Source of the DNA: Paraburkholderia bannensis
GTDB lineage: Bacteria > Pseudomonadota > Gammaproteobacteria > Burkholderiales > Burkholderiaceae
Assembly (NCBI RefSeq): GCF_014200455.1
Contig: NZ_JACHBW010000015.1
Coordinates: forward strand, 142,005-206,004
Length of the DNA: 64,000 nucleotides
Reading direction: 5' to 3'
Both the position numbers and the translations under genes were made by a program. The notes beneath the pieces were generated by a model. That model searched no databases and had not been told where the DNA came from. It worked only from the letters and a program-made list of their open reading frames with translations. Of the stretch, positions 17,933 through 26,781 are shown piece by piece (position 1 is the first letter of the stretch; the number at the start of each line of letters is the position of its first letter).

Positions 17933-19048
17933 TCAGAGCGACAGCAGCGAGCCTGAACGGATTGGCGTGTCGCCTGCAATGCGCGCGATTTCCATCCCGG
18001 CGGTCGCGAAACGCGCGCTGTGACGCGCGTACATCACGCCGCTCACGCTCGCGCTGAGCGTGGTCACTTCATCGGTGAGCGGGTTGACGATGTCGGCCAC
18101 CGGCGTGCCCGCGTCGATCCATGCGCCGCAGTCCGCACGGAACACGATCACGCCGCTGGCGGGCGCGACGATCGGCTCGGTGCCCGCCAGCGGCGTGGCC
18201 GGATGCGCGAGCGGCGGCAGCGGGGACGCCGTGGCGTCGATCACGCCGCGCGTGATCAGGTAATCGACGATAGCCTGCGCGTCGTGCTCGGCGAATTCGT
18301 GCGAGACGTCGCGCTGGCTGCGCAACTCCACGGTCACCGAAATCGAGCCGTGCGGAATCGGGAAACGCCCGCCAAACTGTTCGCGCAGCGCCGTCCAGCA
18401 GAAGCTGTGAATCTCGTCGAACGGATTGCCGATCGAATTGAGCGCGAGCAGCGACGCCTTGGCGTCCAGATAACGCGCAAGCGGCTCGACGTCGGGCCAG
18501 ATTTCGGGATTTGTGTAGATGTGCATCGCGGCTTCCCAGTCGCAGTGCAGGTCCAGCACGATATCGGCGTCGTAGGACAGGCGTTGCAGCGCGAGGCGCT
18601 GCGAGTCGAGTTCGGTCTTCGGCTGCACGGCGGCCAGACCTTCGCCCATCAAGGCGCGGATCGCCATGAGGTTGGCGTGGGCGTCGGGGCCCAGGCGCGA
18701 CTCGACCTGCGGCAACACGAGCGCCGTCAGTTCGTGGAAGTTGCGGTTGAAGTTCTGCGCGGTGTTCGACTCGAAGCGGCCCGCGAGATGGCCGAGCCAT
18801 TGCTGGTTCAGCCCGATCGGGTTCGCCACCGGCACGACCACGACTTCGCCGCGCATGCGCCCGGCGGCTTCGTGCGCGGCGAGCTTGCGGCGCAGCGCCC
18901 AGCAGACCAGCATGCCGGGCAATTCGTCGGCGTGCAGCGACGACTGCACATAGACCTTGGCGCCGCCTGGCTGGCCGTAGTGGAAACTCGTGATCTCTCG
19001 CGCGGTGCCCAGTGCGGGCGCAATCAACGGATGGTGGTGGGTTTGCAT
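17933..19048 (-). CDS. Succinylglutamate desuccinylase/aspartoacylase family zinc hydrolase
   Basis: A 371-residue M14-like zinc amidohydrolase. The ligand motif H39-A-D-E42 is in SSLHADELPG, and the third ligand is H168 in DIVLDLHCDWEA. The C-terminal part (about 300-371) is a beta-rich domain (VIVFRADCGAWIDAGTPVADIV) resembling the biotinyl/lipoyl-like extension common in this family. It probably deacylates an N-acyl amino acid. It lies downstream of, and on the same strand as, a lysine/arginine/histidine-type binding protein gene, which suggests a link to basic amino acid use, but a terminator separates them. Confidence 0.82.
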   Translation of the reverse strand: MQTHHHPLIAPALGTAREITSFHYGQPGGAKVYVQSSLHADELPGMLVCWALRRKLAAHEAAGRMRGEVVVVPVANPIGLNQQWLGHLAGRFESNTAQNFNRNFHELTALVLPQVESRLGPDAHANLMAIRALMGEGLAAVQPKTELDSQRLALQRLSYDADIVLDLHCDWEAAMHIYTNPEIWPDVEPLARYLDAKASLLALNSIGNPFDEIHSFCWTALREQFGGRFPIPHGSISVTVELRSQRDVSHEFAEHDAQAIVDYLITRGVIDATASPLPPLAHPATPLAGTEPIVAPASGVIVFRADCGAWIDAGTPVADIVNPLTDEVTTLSASVSGVMYARHSARFATAGMEIARIAGDTPIRSGSLLSL

Positions 19049-19200
19049 GATGGGTGTGCGCGTGGCGCTTGAGGCGCGAGGCGCGTTATCCGAGCCTGTC
19101 CGGGTGGGTGGCCCGCGAGCGGGCCGATCCCCATGATCTTAGCCGATCCGCCGGATCGACAGAAACCGCGGGGCGCAACCGCGAGACAGAAACACACGGA

Positions 19201-19241
19201 GCCCAAAAACAAAAAGCCCGAACCGCGAGGGTTCGGGCTTT
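19201..19241 (-). terminator. Rho-independent terminator of the ABC binding-protein gene
   Basis: AAAGCCCGAACC pairs with GGTTCGGGCTTT (12 bp) around a 5-base loop. On the minus strand it is followed by TT-GTTTTTGGGC, a good T-rich tail. It is immediately downstream of the binding-protein stop codon. Confidence 0.85.
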
Positions 19242-19262
19242 CGACCGGGCAGTTAAAACCGC

Positions 19263-20030
19263 TTAGCCGCCGTACACGTCGAAGTCGAAGTATTTGGCTT
19301 CGATCTTCTTGTACGTGCCGTCCTTGATCATGTCGGCGATAGCCTTGTCGATCTTGGCCTTCAGGTCGGCGTCTTCCTTACGCAGGCCGATAGCGGCCGC
19401 GCCCGTCGGGATTTCCTTGCCGGCGAACTGGAAGCCTGCGCCGCGCGGGGTCTTCAGGAAGCCCAGGTCAGCCTGCACTTCGTCCTGCAGCGCTGCGTCC
19501 AGACGGCCCGAGATCAGGTCGGCGTAGACCTGGTCCTGGTTCTGGTAGGGAACGACGTTGACGCCCTTGGGCGCCCAGTTGTCCTTCGCGTAGGTTTCCT
19601 GGATCGTGCCTTGTTCGACGCCCACCGACTTGCCCTTGAGCGAGTCAGCCGTCGGCTGGTAGGTGGTGCCCTTCTTGGCGACCAGGCGCGTCGGCGTGTC
19701 GAACAGCTTGGCCGAGAAGGCGATTTGTTCCTGGCGCTGCGGGGTGATCGTCATCGACGAAAGCACGCCGTCGAACTTCTTGGCCTTCAGGCCCGGGATC
19801 ATGCCGTCGAAATCCTGCTCGACCCACACGCACTTTGCGTTCAAGCGCTTGCAGATTTCGTTGCCGAGGTCGATGTCGAAGCCGACCAGCTTGCCATCGG
19901 GGGCTTTCGATTCGAACGGAGCGTAGCTCGCGTCTACGCCAAAGCGCACGGTGGACCAATCCTTGGCATAGGCGGCGCTAGCCGAAACGGCCAGCAGGGC
20001 AACCGACAGGGTGGCAAGCAGTTTCTTCAC
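19263..20030 (-). CDS. ABC transporter substrate-binding protein, lysine/arginine/ornithine/histidine type
   Basis: A 255-residue periplasmic binding protein with a signal peptide ending ASAAYA at about residue 22. VRFGVDASYAPFESKAPDGK, GFDIDLGNEICKRL and FDGMIPGLKAKKFD are characteristic of the ArgT/HisJ family for cationic amino acids. The start codon is GTG, with GAGGAG 8 bases upstream. No permease or ATPase gene is adjacent, so it must work with subunits encoded elsewhere. A strong terminator follows. Confidence 0.9.
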   Translation of the reverse strand: MKKLLATLSVALLAVSASAAYAKDWSTVRFGVDASYAPFESKAPDGKLVGFDIDLGNEICKRLNAKCVWVEQDFDGMIPGLKAKKFDGVLSSMTITPQRQEQIAFSAKLFDTPTRLVAKKGTTYQPTADSLKGKSVGVEQGTIQETYAKDNWAPKGVNVVPYQNQDQVYADLISGRLDAALQDEVQADLGFLKTPRGAGFQFAGKEIPTGAAAIGLRKEDADLKAKIDKAIADMIKDGTYKKIEAKYFDFDVYGG

Positions 20031-20502
20031 TCTCTTTACTCCTCTTATGGTTCATGGCGCGCCATGTGCGGTCGTGCCGCCACGGTGCATTTTTCCGGCG
20101 CGGCTCGCGCCGGAGATTCGGTTGTCCTCGCAAGCGTTGCTGCGAGCGGCGGCGAGAAGCTTACCCGGTCAAAAATGCTGCGTCGCTAGTGAAATACCGG
20201 ATGGCAAGCGAACAAGCGCTCTAAGGAGCGTTCGCCAATCTGTGCCGATGGACGCAAAGCCTTGTACTGAAAGGCTTTAGAGATGCTGGGAGGGCGTGCA
20301 AGGTGGGCGGCGGAAAACGGATTGCGATGCTCTGCCGCAACAGTCGCAGGCATGCGCCGGGCAGCGGCGGTCGCTACACGCGGCGCATGAAGGGAAGTTG
20401 AAATCGAAACGATGGCGTGCCGTTGGTTTCGTGGTTGGCGACGGCACGCCTTTGCCGCAATGCAGCAAGCTCAGATCATCAGATCACGCGTCGGATCACG
20501 AA
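20031..20502. other. 472-bp intergenic region between the binding-protein gene and phnM
   Basis: There is no supported gene. It contains the leader of the binding-protein gene (minus strand) and the region just beyond the phnM stop codon. I found no convincing terminator for the phn operon in it. Confidence 0.4.
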
Positions 20503-21636
20503 TCAGATCACACGTTGACCGGCGCGATACGTCGCGCGCGGCACCGGCAGCGTGTCGAGCATGGTCACGCGCACGAAGTCGGCGCGCAGACCCGGTTCGA
20601 TCGCGCCACGGTCATCCAGACCAGCCTTGCTAGCCGGTTCCCACGAGACGGTGGCGAGCGCGCGCGGCAATGTCCAGCCGGCCTTGGTCACGAGGTCGAA
20701 CGCGGCAGTCAGCAGGCTCGATGGCACGTAATCGGACGAGAGAATGTCGAGCAGGCCGGCCTGCGCCATTTCGAGCGCCGACACGTTGCCCGAATGCGAG
20801 CCGCCGCGCACGACATTGGGCGCACCCATGATCGTGGCGATGCCGCGCTTCTTCGCTTCTTCGGCAGCGGCGCGCGTGGTTGGGAATTCGGCCAGCACGA
20901 TGCCTTCGGCGGCAGCCTGCTCGACGTGCTCGACCAGCGTGTCGTCATGGCTCGCGAGCGGGATGTTACGCGTGCGGCAGCGTTCGACGATGGCGCGGCG
21001 GTGCGCGTCCGCGAATCGCTCCTGTTCGGTTTCCATCTCGGTGAGCAGGTTGTCGGCGTGTTCGTCGGTCCACTTGCCGTGGCGCTCCTGATAGCGACGC
21101 CACTGCGCGCGATCGTGCCATTGGCGCTGGCCCGGCGTGTGGTCCATCACCGAGGCGAGGCGCAGCAGCGGATGCTCGCTCAGGATGTCGAACAGCTCGA
21201 TCACGTCCTGCGTGGCGATTTCGCAGCGCAGGTGCAGGAAGTGGTCGGCGCGCAGCAGCTTGCGTTCGGAAAAGCGTGAGAGCGCGGCGGCGCTGGCCAG
21301 TTGCACGTCGCGGCCGCGCACGCCCACGGCCAGACGCGTGCCGATCGCGAGCGCATCGAATACCGTGGTGATGCCGGCGGCGGCGATCTGCGCGTCGTGG
21401 ATCACGAAGGCGGCGTCGGTGTTCCAGTGCACGCCGGGGCGTGGCGCGAGGTGCTTTTCCAGGTTGTCGGTGTGCAGCTCGACGAGACCCGGCAGCAGAA
21501 AGTCGCCTTCCCAGTCCTCGGCTTCGGGCGCGGCGGTGGAGCCGCGCGAAATGTCGCGGATCGTCTCGCCTTCGACATGCAGCGTGCCGGTGAAAACGTC
21601 GTCTCGCGTCACGATGCGAGCGTTCTTGATCAACAT
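20503..21636 (-). CDS. phnM: Alpha-D-ribose 1-methylphosphonate 5-triphosphate diphosphatase
   Basis: A 377-residue amidohydrolase-superfamily enzyme that removes diphosphate from the ribose 1-alkylphosphonate 5-triphosphate made by PhnGHIL, giving the substrate of the C-P lyase PhnJ. GLVELHTDNLEKHLAPRPGV contains the first metal ligands (H55, D57) and the PhnM signature; further ligands are in SHDDT. The length is typical. It is the last gene of phnGHIJKLM, 83 bases after phnL, while the upstream genes overlap or nearly touch. Confidence 0.95.
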   Translation of the reverse strand: MLIKNARIVTRDDVFTGTLHVEGETIRDISRGSTAAPEAEDWEGDFLLPGLVELHTDNLEKHLAPRPGVHWNTDAAFVIHDAQIAAAGITTVFDALAIGTRLAVGVRGRDVQLASAAALSRFSERKLLRADHFLHLRCEIATQDVIELFDILSEHPLLRLASVMDHTPGQRQWHDRAQWRRYQERHGKWTDEHADNLLTEMETEQERFADAHRRAIVERCRTRNIPLASHDDTLVEHVEQAAAEGIVLAEFPTTRAAAEEAKKRGIATIMGAPNVVRGGSHSGNVSALEMAQAGLLDILSSDYVPSSLLTAAFDLVTKAGWTLPRALATVSWEPASKAGLDDRGAIEPGLRADFVRVTMLDTLPVPRATYRAGQRVI

Positions 21637-21719
21637 CGTCAGGCTCCGGAAATCGGTTCTTGAATCACGGTTAAGGGTACGTAAAGCGGATTACGAATGC
21701 ATGTTCAGCGGGCCTGCGC

Positions 21720-22499
21720 TCAGGCTGCCTCGACCTCTGCCACGCGCGGCGCACGCAGCGCCAGCACGCGGGTAGCGACGCGTTCGCGCGTGTCCTCGTC
21801 GTGGAATACGCCCACGATCGCCGCGCCGCGCTCGCGCGCCTCGACGATCAGACCGGCCACCACTTCGCGGTTTTCCGCATCGAGTGAGGCTGTGGGTTCG
21901 TCGAGCAACAGCACGCGATGCTGTGCGATCAGACCGCGCGCGATGTTCACGCGCTGCTGCTCGCCGCCCGAAAACGTGGCGGGCGCGAGCGGCCAGAGAC
22001 GTTGCGGCACGTTCAGACGTTCGAGCAAAGCGGCGGCGCGGGCGCGCGCTTCTTCCTCATCCACGCCGCGCGAAACCAGCGGCGCGGCCACGATATCGAG
22101 CGCAGAAACACGTGGAATCACACGCAGAAACTGGCTCACGTAACCCACTACGTTGCGGCGCAGGCGCAAGACGTCGTGCGGTTGCGCGCCCGTGATTTCC
22201 AGATGCTGGGTGGGCGCGGCGTCGTCGCGGATCGCGATCGAGCCGCCGCTCGCCAGATAGTTGCCGTACAGGCAGCGCAGGAAGGTGCTCTTGCCCGCGC
22301 CCGAGGGACCGACCAGCACGACGCATTCGCCGCGCGCCACGTCAAGCGACACGCCCGCGAGCGCGTCGATGCCGATGCCGCCCTGGCCATGCAGCGTGAA
22401 GGTCTTGCGCACGTCTTCGGCGCGCAGCATCAGCGCGGGGCGCTCGGCGAACGCGCGCGCGGCCGCGGAAACGGGGGAATTCAGTGTCATGACGTTCAT
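21720..22499 (-). CDS. phnL: Phosphonate C-P lyase system ABC-type ATPase PhnL
   Basis: A 259-residue ABC-ATPase-like protein. Walker A is GPSGAGKST at 64-72, the signature is FSGGEQQRVNIARG and Walker B is VLLLDEPTAS. With PhnG, PhnH and PhnI it is needed to couple methylphosphonate to ATP ribose; it is not a transporter component. It carries about 20 extra residues at the N terminus. It starts 1 base after the phnK stop codon. Confidence 0.95.
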   Translation of the reverse strand: MNVMTLNSPVSAAARAFAERPALMLRAEDVRKTFTLHGQGGIGIDALAGVSLDVARGECVVLVGPSGAGKSTFLRCLYGNYLASGGSIAIRDDAAPTQHLEITGAQPHDVLRLRRNVVGYVSQFLRVIPRVSALDIVAAPLVSRGVDEEEARARAAALLERLNVPQRLWPLAPATFSGGEQQRVNIARGLIAQHRVLLLDEPTASLDAENREVVAGLIVEARERGAAIVGVFHDEDTRERVATRVLALRAPRVAEVEAA

Positions 22500-22500
22500 C

Positions 22501-23283
22501 CTAGACCGGCAGCACGGAGGCCACCAACGTCTGCGTATAAGGGTGTTGAGGATCGTCCAGCACCTGGTCGGTCAGACCCGATTCGACCACCGTGCCGCCC
22601 TGCATCACCATCAGCCGGTGCGCGAGCAGACGCGCCACGCCAATATCGTGCGTGACGATCAGCACCGAAAGATGCAGCGTGGTCGTGAGCGTGCGCAGCA
22701 GATCGAGCAGACGCGCCTGCACGGACACGTCGAGACCTGCGGTGGGCTCGTCCATGAACACGAGGCGCGGTCCCGTGACCAGATTGCGCGCGATCTGCAG
22801 GCGTTGCTGCATGCCGCCCGAAAACGCCGAAGGCAGTTCGTCGATGCGGGTCTCGTCCAGCTCCACGCGGCGCATCCATTGCTGCGCGCTCGCGCGGATG
22901 CGCCCGTAATGGCGCGCGCCCACCGCCATCAGCGGCTCGCCAATGTTTGCGCCCGCCGACACGCCCGCGCGCAGCCCGTCGCGCGGATTCTGCTGCACGA
23001 AACCCCATTCGGTGCGCGCAAGCAGACGGCGGCGCGGCTCCGAAAGCGTGCGCAGATCGAGCGTTTCGCCGTTCGCGCTGGTGTAGTCGAGCGCACCGGC
23101 ATCGGCGTCGGTGCGTAGCGCAAGCGTGTTGAGCAGCGTGGTCTTGCCCGACCCCGATTCGCCCACGATGCACAGCACCTCGCCCGGATACAGATCGAAG
23201 CTCACGTCGCGACAGCCGTTGCGCCCGCCGTACTGCTTCGTGAGGCCGCGTGCGCTCAAGAGCGGCTTCATCCCTGAATTCAT
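22501..23283 (-). CDS. phnK: Phosphonate C-P lyase system ABC-type ATPase PhnK
   Basis: A 260-residue ABC-ATPase that docks on the PhnGHIJ core complex. Walker A is GESGSGKTT at 41-49, SAFSGGMQQRLQIARNL is the signature, and LVFMDEPTAGLD is Walker B. The start at 23283 is chosen because its ATG overlaps the phnJ stop as ATGA, the same arrangement as the other junctions of this operon; the frame is open to 23346 but would run into phnJ. Confidence 0.95.
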   Translation of the reverse strand: MNSGMKPLLSARGLTKQYGGRNGCRDVSFDLYPGEVLCIVGESGSGKTTLLNTLALRTDADAGALDYTSANGETLDLRTLSEPRRRLLARTEWGFVQQNPRDGLRAGVSAGANIGEPLMAVGARHYGRIRASAQQWMRRVELDETRIDELPSAFSGGMQQRLQIARNLVTGPRLVFMDEPTAGLDVSVQARLLDLLRTLTTTLHLSVLIVTHDIGVARLLAHRLMVMQGGTVVESGLTDQVLDDPQHPYTQTLVASVLPV

Positions 23284-24203
23284 GCTTGCGCTCCCGCTTG
23301 TTCGTGAATGACTTCGTGATCCTGAGTTTCGCGGCGTTCGTGGCAATAGTCGCTATCCGAACACACGAACATGCGCTTGCCCGCATCGTCGACGATCATT
23401 TCGTCCAGGAAGCTCTCGCGCGAACCGCACAGCGCGCACGCATGTTCCCAGCGCTGCACCTCGAATGGATGATCGTCGAAATCGAGCGATTTCACCGGCG
23501 TATAAGGCGGAATCGCGTAGATGCGTCGCTCGCGGCCCGCGCCGAATAGTTGCAGCGCGGCGTTCATATGCAGCTTGGGATTGTCGAATTTCGGAATCGG
23601 CGAAGGCGAGGTGAGGTAGCGCCCGTTGACCGTCACCGGATAATCGTACGTGGTGGCGATGCTGCCGTGCTGCACGATGTCCTCGTAAAGCTTCACGCTG
23701 ATCAGGCCGTAATCGGCAAGCGCATGCAGCTTCTTGCATTCGGCCACGCGCGGCTCCAGCCTGAACAGCGGTTCGGGCATCGGCACCTGGTAGACGAGGA
23801 TCTGCTTGTCCGTGAGCGGCGTTTCCGGAATGCGGTGGCGCGTCTGCACGATGGTCGCTTCGCGGGTGCGGCGCGTGGTGGCCACGCCGGTGGTGCGCGC
23901 GAAAAAGCGGCGGATGTTCACCGCGTTGGTCGTATCGTCCGAGCCTTGATCGATGACCTTGAGCGTGTCTTTCGCGCCGATGATCGCCGCCGTCACCTGA
24001 ATGCCGCCCGTGCCCCAGCCATACGGCAGCGGCATTTCGCGCGAGGCGAACGGCACCTGATAGCCCGGCACCGCCACGGCCTTGAGCAGGGCGCGGCGGA
24101 TCATGCGCTTGGTCTGCTCGTCGAGATAGGCGAAGTTGTAGCCGTCGGCGGCCTGCGTTTCGTGCGAGGCGAGCGAGGTGTCGAATATATCGGGCGCGTT
24201 CAT
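23280..24203 (-). CDS. phnJ: Alpha-D-ribose 1-methylphosphonate 5-phosphate C-P lyase (radical SAM-type)
   Basis: A 307-residue catalytic subunit that breaks the carbon-phosphorus bond, releasing the alkane and ribose 1,2-cyclic phosphate 5-phosphate. The four cysteines C256-x2-C259-x21-C281-x5-C287 have exactly the spacing of E. coli PhnJ, where three hold the [4Fe-4S] cluster and the last is the radical site. It is slightly longer than the E. coli protein because of extra residues at both ends. It overlaps phnI by 4 bases and phnK by 4 bases. Confidence 0.96.
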   Translation of the reverse strand: MNAPDIFDTSLASHETQAADGYNFAYLDEQTKRMIRRALLKAVAVPGYQVPFASREMPLPYGWGTGGIQVTAAIIGAKDTLKVIDQGSDDTTNAVNIRRFFARTTGVATTRRTREATIVQTRHRIPETPLTDKQILVYQVPMPEPLFRLEPRVAECKKLHALADYGLISVKLYEDIVQHGSIATTYDYPVTVNGRYLTSPSPIPKFDNPKLHMNAALQLFGAGRERRIYAIPPYTPVKSLDFDDHPFEVQRWEHACALCGSRESFLDEMIVDDAGKRMFVCSDSDYCHERRETQDHEVIHEQAGAQA

Positions 24204-25315
24204 GCGGCCTCTCCCGTTTGCAGTTCGTCGCCGGGCTGTTCGCCATGCTGCGCGCGCAGGCGGCGCACGAGTTCGAGCTCGGCCTGGAAGTCGACGTAAT
24301 GCGGCAATTTTAGATGCTGCACGAAGCCCGACGCTTCCACATTGTCGCTATGCGAAAGCATGAATTCGATGTCCTGAGTGGGCGAGGCGAGCGTTTCGCC
24401 CAACTCCTCGGCGCGCAGCGCGCGATCGACCAGCGCCATCGCCATGGCCTTGCGTTCGCCATGGCCGAAGGTGAGGCCGTAGCCTTGCGTGAAGGCCGGC
24501 GGCATGTCCTTGCTGCCCGCGAACTGGTTGATCATCTGACATTCGGTCAGCTCGATCTCGCCGATTTCGACCGCTTCGCCCAGTTCGTCCAGCACCATTT
24601 CCACGGCTACGGCGCCAAAGCGGATCTCGCCCGCGAACGGATGCGAGTGCGCGTAGCCGCGCTGCGTGGCGTAGCCCATGGCCAGCAGGAAGCCTTCGTC
24701 GCCGCGCGCGAGGTTCTGCAGGCGCACGCTGCGATCGGCGGGAAACGACAGCGGTTCGCGCGACAGGTCACCCGGTTCGATGCCTTCGCCGGTGACGGTT
24801 TCCTGCTCGATCAGGCCTTCGCTGTTCAGCAGCGTGACGACGCGTGGCATGGCTTCCTGCGGCGCATTGGGTTGCGAAGTCGGTTCGGGATCCGAATCAT
24901 CATCGCCTTGAGCGAGTAACGTGAAATCCAGCAGACGTTGCGTGTAATCGTAGGTCGCGCCCAGCACCTGGCCGCCGGGCACGTCCTTGAAGGTCGCGGA
25001 AATGCGGCGCTCGACGTCCATATGTCCGGTGTCCACGGGCACCGTGTAACCAAAGCGCGGTAACGTGGTGCGATAGGCGCGCAGCAGAAAAATCGCTTCG
25101 ACCAGATCGCCCGCAGCCTGCTTGATGGCGAGCGCGGCGAGTTCTTCGTCGTAGACCGAGCCTTCGGCCATCACGCGCGCCACAGCCAGGCGCATCTGTT
25201 CGCGGATCTGCGCGACGGAGAGTTCGGGCACGTTCGTGTCGCCACGGCGGGCTTTGTCGAGCAGACGCCACGACGCTTCGATCGCGCGCTCTCCTCCTTT
25301 GACGGCGACGTACAT
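24200..25315 (-). CDS. phnI: C-P lyase core complex subunit PhnI
   Basis: A 371-residue subunit of the PhnGHIJ complex; with PhnG, PhnH and PhnL it makes ribose 1-phosphonate 5-triphosphate from ATP and a phosphonate, and alone it has nucleosidase activity. MYVAVKGGERAIEASWRLL is the family N terminus, and GYGLTFGHGERKAMAMALVD lies near the C terminus. The start at 25315 forms a TGATG junction with the phnH stop codon; the longer open frame to 25573 is a shadow of phnH. Confidence 0.95.
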   Translation of the reverse strand: MYVAVKGGERAIEASWRLLDKARRGDTNVPELSVAQIREQMRLAVARVMAEGSVYDEELAALAIKQAAGDLVEAIFLLRAYRTTLPRFGYTVPVDTGHMDVERRISATFKDVPGGQVLGATYDYTQRLLDFTLLAQGDDDSDPEPTSQPNAPQEAMPRVVTLLNSEGLIEQETVTGEGIEPGDLSREPLSFPADRSVRLQNLARGDEGFLLAMGYATQRGYAHSHPFAGEIRFGAVAVEMVLDELGEAVEIGEIELTECQMINQFAGSKDMPPAFTQGYGLTFGHGERKAMAMALVDRALRAEELGETLASPTQDIEFMLSHSDNVEASGFVQHLKLPHYVDFQAELELVRRLRAQHGEQPGDELQTGEAA

Positions 25316-25992
25316 CAGTTCACCTCCACGCGGGTGCTGCGCGGCAGGCCCACGATCCGGGCGCCGCAGACGAAATAGAAGTCGATGCCGCACGGAAAGA
25401 GCGGCGCGAGCGCGGCGCGTTCCTGCCAGAGCGATGCAGGCAGGCCGGTGGGCGCAAAGCGCTGGGTCGTCTGGATGCCGGGGCCGCTGAGCGTGAGCGG
25501 CGCGCCGTCCGTGAGCGAATCGACGCGCACGAACACGGTGGCCGACTGCTCGGGCGATTCGGCCGTGCCGCATGCGAAGGTGTCGAGCGGCGGCAGCATG
25601 GCGGCGTCATGCACATAGGCGAAAGCGGCTTCGCGCGGCGTGGCGGCGAGCGGCGCGTCCGCGTGAAAGCGCAGGGCGGCGGCGAGCGCGGCGTCGGGCT
25701 GGGCGAGCCAGATGGGGGTGGCGTAGTCGGCCAGCGCGAGCAGCGCGGCGAAGGCCGCGAGACCGGCGCGCGGCGTGCCGTCGCTGGCGGCTTCGATGGC
25801 CTCGGCGGCGGGCAGCGGGGTCTCGATCAATTCGATCGTGCCGGGACGTGAAAGCGCGTTCAGCAGCGTACGGAACACCGCTTGCGTGTCGTGAACCGGA
25901 TCGGCGAAACCCGGCGCGAGCACGTCGAGCGACAGATGCACGGCGGCAGCGTTCGCCCCGGCGAAATCGGCAGTCATGGCGCCTTCGTTCAT
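25315..25992 (-). CDS. phnH: C-P lyase core complex subunit PhnH
   Basis: A 225-residue PhnH. The N-terminal part, FADPVHDTQAVFRTLLNALS followed by RPGTIE, and the C-terminal PCGIDFYFVCGARIVGLPR with the family's last-strand pattern, are diagnostic. It is required for phosphonate activation in the PhnGHIJ complex. It begins with ATGA overlapping the phnG stop. It is more Ala-rich than the E. coli protein, as expected for this GC content. Confidence 0.94.
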   Translation of the reverse strand: MNEGAMTADFAGANAAAVHLSLDVLAPGFADPVHDTQAVFRTLLNALSRPGTIELIETPLPAAEAIEAASDGTPRAGLAAFAALLALADYATPIWLAQPDAALAAALRFHADAPLAATPREAAFAYVHDAAMLPPLDTFACGTAESPEQSATVFVRVDSLTDGAPLTLSGPGIQTTQRFAPTGLPASLWQERAALAPLFPCGIDFYFVCGARIVGLPRSTRVEVN

Positions 25993-26501
25993 GCGTCACC
26001 TCGAACCATCGTGAAGAATTCGACCCGGGTGCTGGCGGTGTCGTCGCGGCGCGCGGCGCGCTGTTCGGCCAGACGTGCGGCCAGCGGCTCGATCAACTGC
26101 GCGTGCAGGCGGCCGTGGCGCTCGGGCTGCTGCAACAGGGCGTCGGCCAGCGCGGCGAGTTCGGCGCGGCGTTTGTCGCGGCCCAGATGGCAGGCGACGC
26201 CCACCGTGGCGGCCTGCGTGCCGTGCGCCGCGCCGTCCGGCGCACGCAGGCGCAGCGTGGCGCGCGTGACGGTGGCTTCGCCCAGGTTGAAGGCGTTGCC
26301 GGTGCCGCCGACGCGCCCGCGCACCATCGCGAGGCCGGTTTGGGGGGCGCGCAGCCAGTCGAAGGAAGGCGCCGGCTCGCCGCCGAGCGCCGCGGCCAAG
26401 GCCGCTTCGAGCTCGGCGCGCGGCGTGCGCGCGAGAACCGCCATCCAGGCGCGGCGCGCGGCTGAACCGGCGGCGGTGGATGGGGCGGAGGAAGCGTTCA
26501 T
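25989..26501 (-). CDS. phnG: C-P lyase core complex subunit PhnG
   Basis: A 170-residue PhnG, the first gene of the minus-strand phnGHIJKLM operon. RAWMAVLARTPRAELEAAL at the N terminus and GNAFNLGEATVTRATLRL are typical. It is part of the PhnGHIJ heterooligomer that activates phosphonates. The ATG at 26501 faces phnF across a 280-base divergent promoter region that contains the CGTCTAGACG palindrome. Confidence 0.94.
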   Translation of the reverse strand: MNASSAPSTAAGSAARRAWMAVLARTPRAELEAALAAALGGEPAPSFDWLRAPQTGLAMVRGRVGGTGNAFNLGEATVTRATLRLRAPDGAAHGTQAATVGVACHLGRDKRRAELAALADALLQQPERHGRLHAQLIEPLAARLAEQRAARRDDTASTRVEFFTMVRGDA

Positions 26502-26655
26502 CGGAGTTCCTGTGTCGTGAACGGAATTGAACTGCGGATAAAACAGGGGCGAAACGAGATCAAAGCGTGATCAAGGCGCGGTTGGTTGAAACACTTGCCG
26601 GATTGCGCACCTCGCAGGGCGTCGCGACGTCGGGACATTGGAGCATCTATTCATC

Positions 26656-26673
26656 TAAACGTCTAGACGTTTA
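26656..26673. promoter_or_regulatory. Palindromic operator TAAACGTCTAGACGTTTA, probable PhnF site
   Basis: A perfect 18-bp palindrome in the phnG-phnF divergent region. PhnF belongs to the HutC/GntR family, whose members bind short dyads near their own genes, so this is the natural autoregulatory site. Its core AACGTCTAGACG recurs upstream of phnC at 47673-47684. I could not assign exact -35/-10 hexamers, but AT-rich sequence surrounds the palindrome, as expected if it overlaps the phnG promoter. Confidence 0.75.
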
Positions 26674-26781
26674 ATGTTACAGTGAACGCGCACCGGCGCT
26701 GAAGACGTTTTCATATTTTCATCACGCCCTGGCCACTACAATGCGCAAAACGCTATTGAAACCGAGGGGAATGACAGCACC

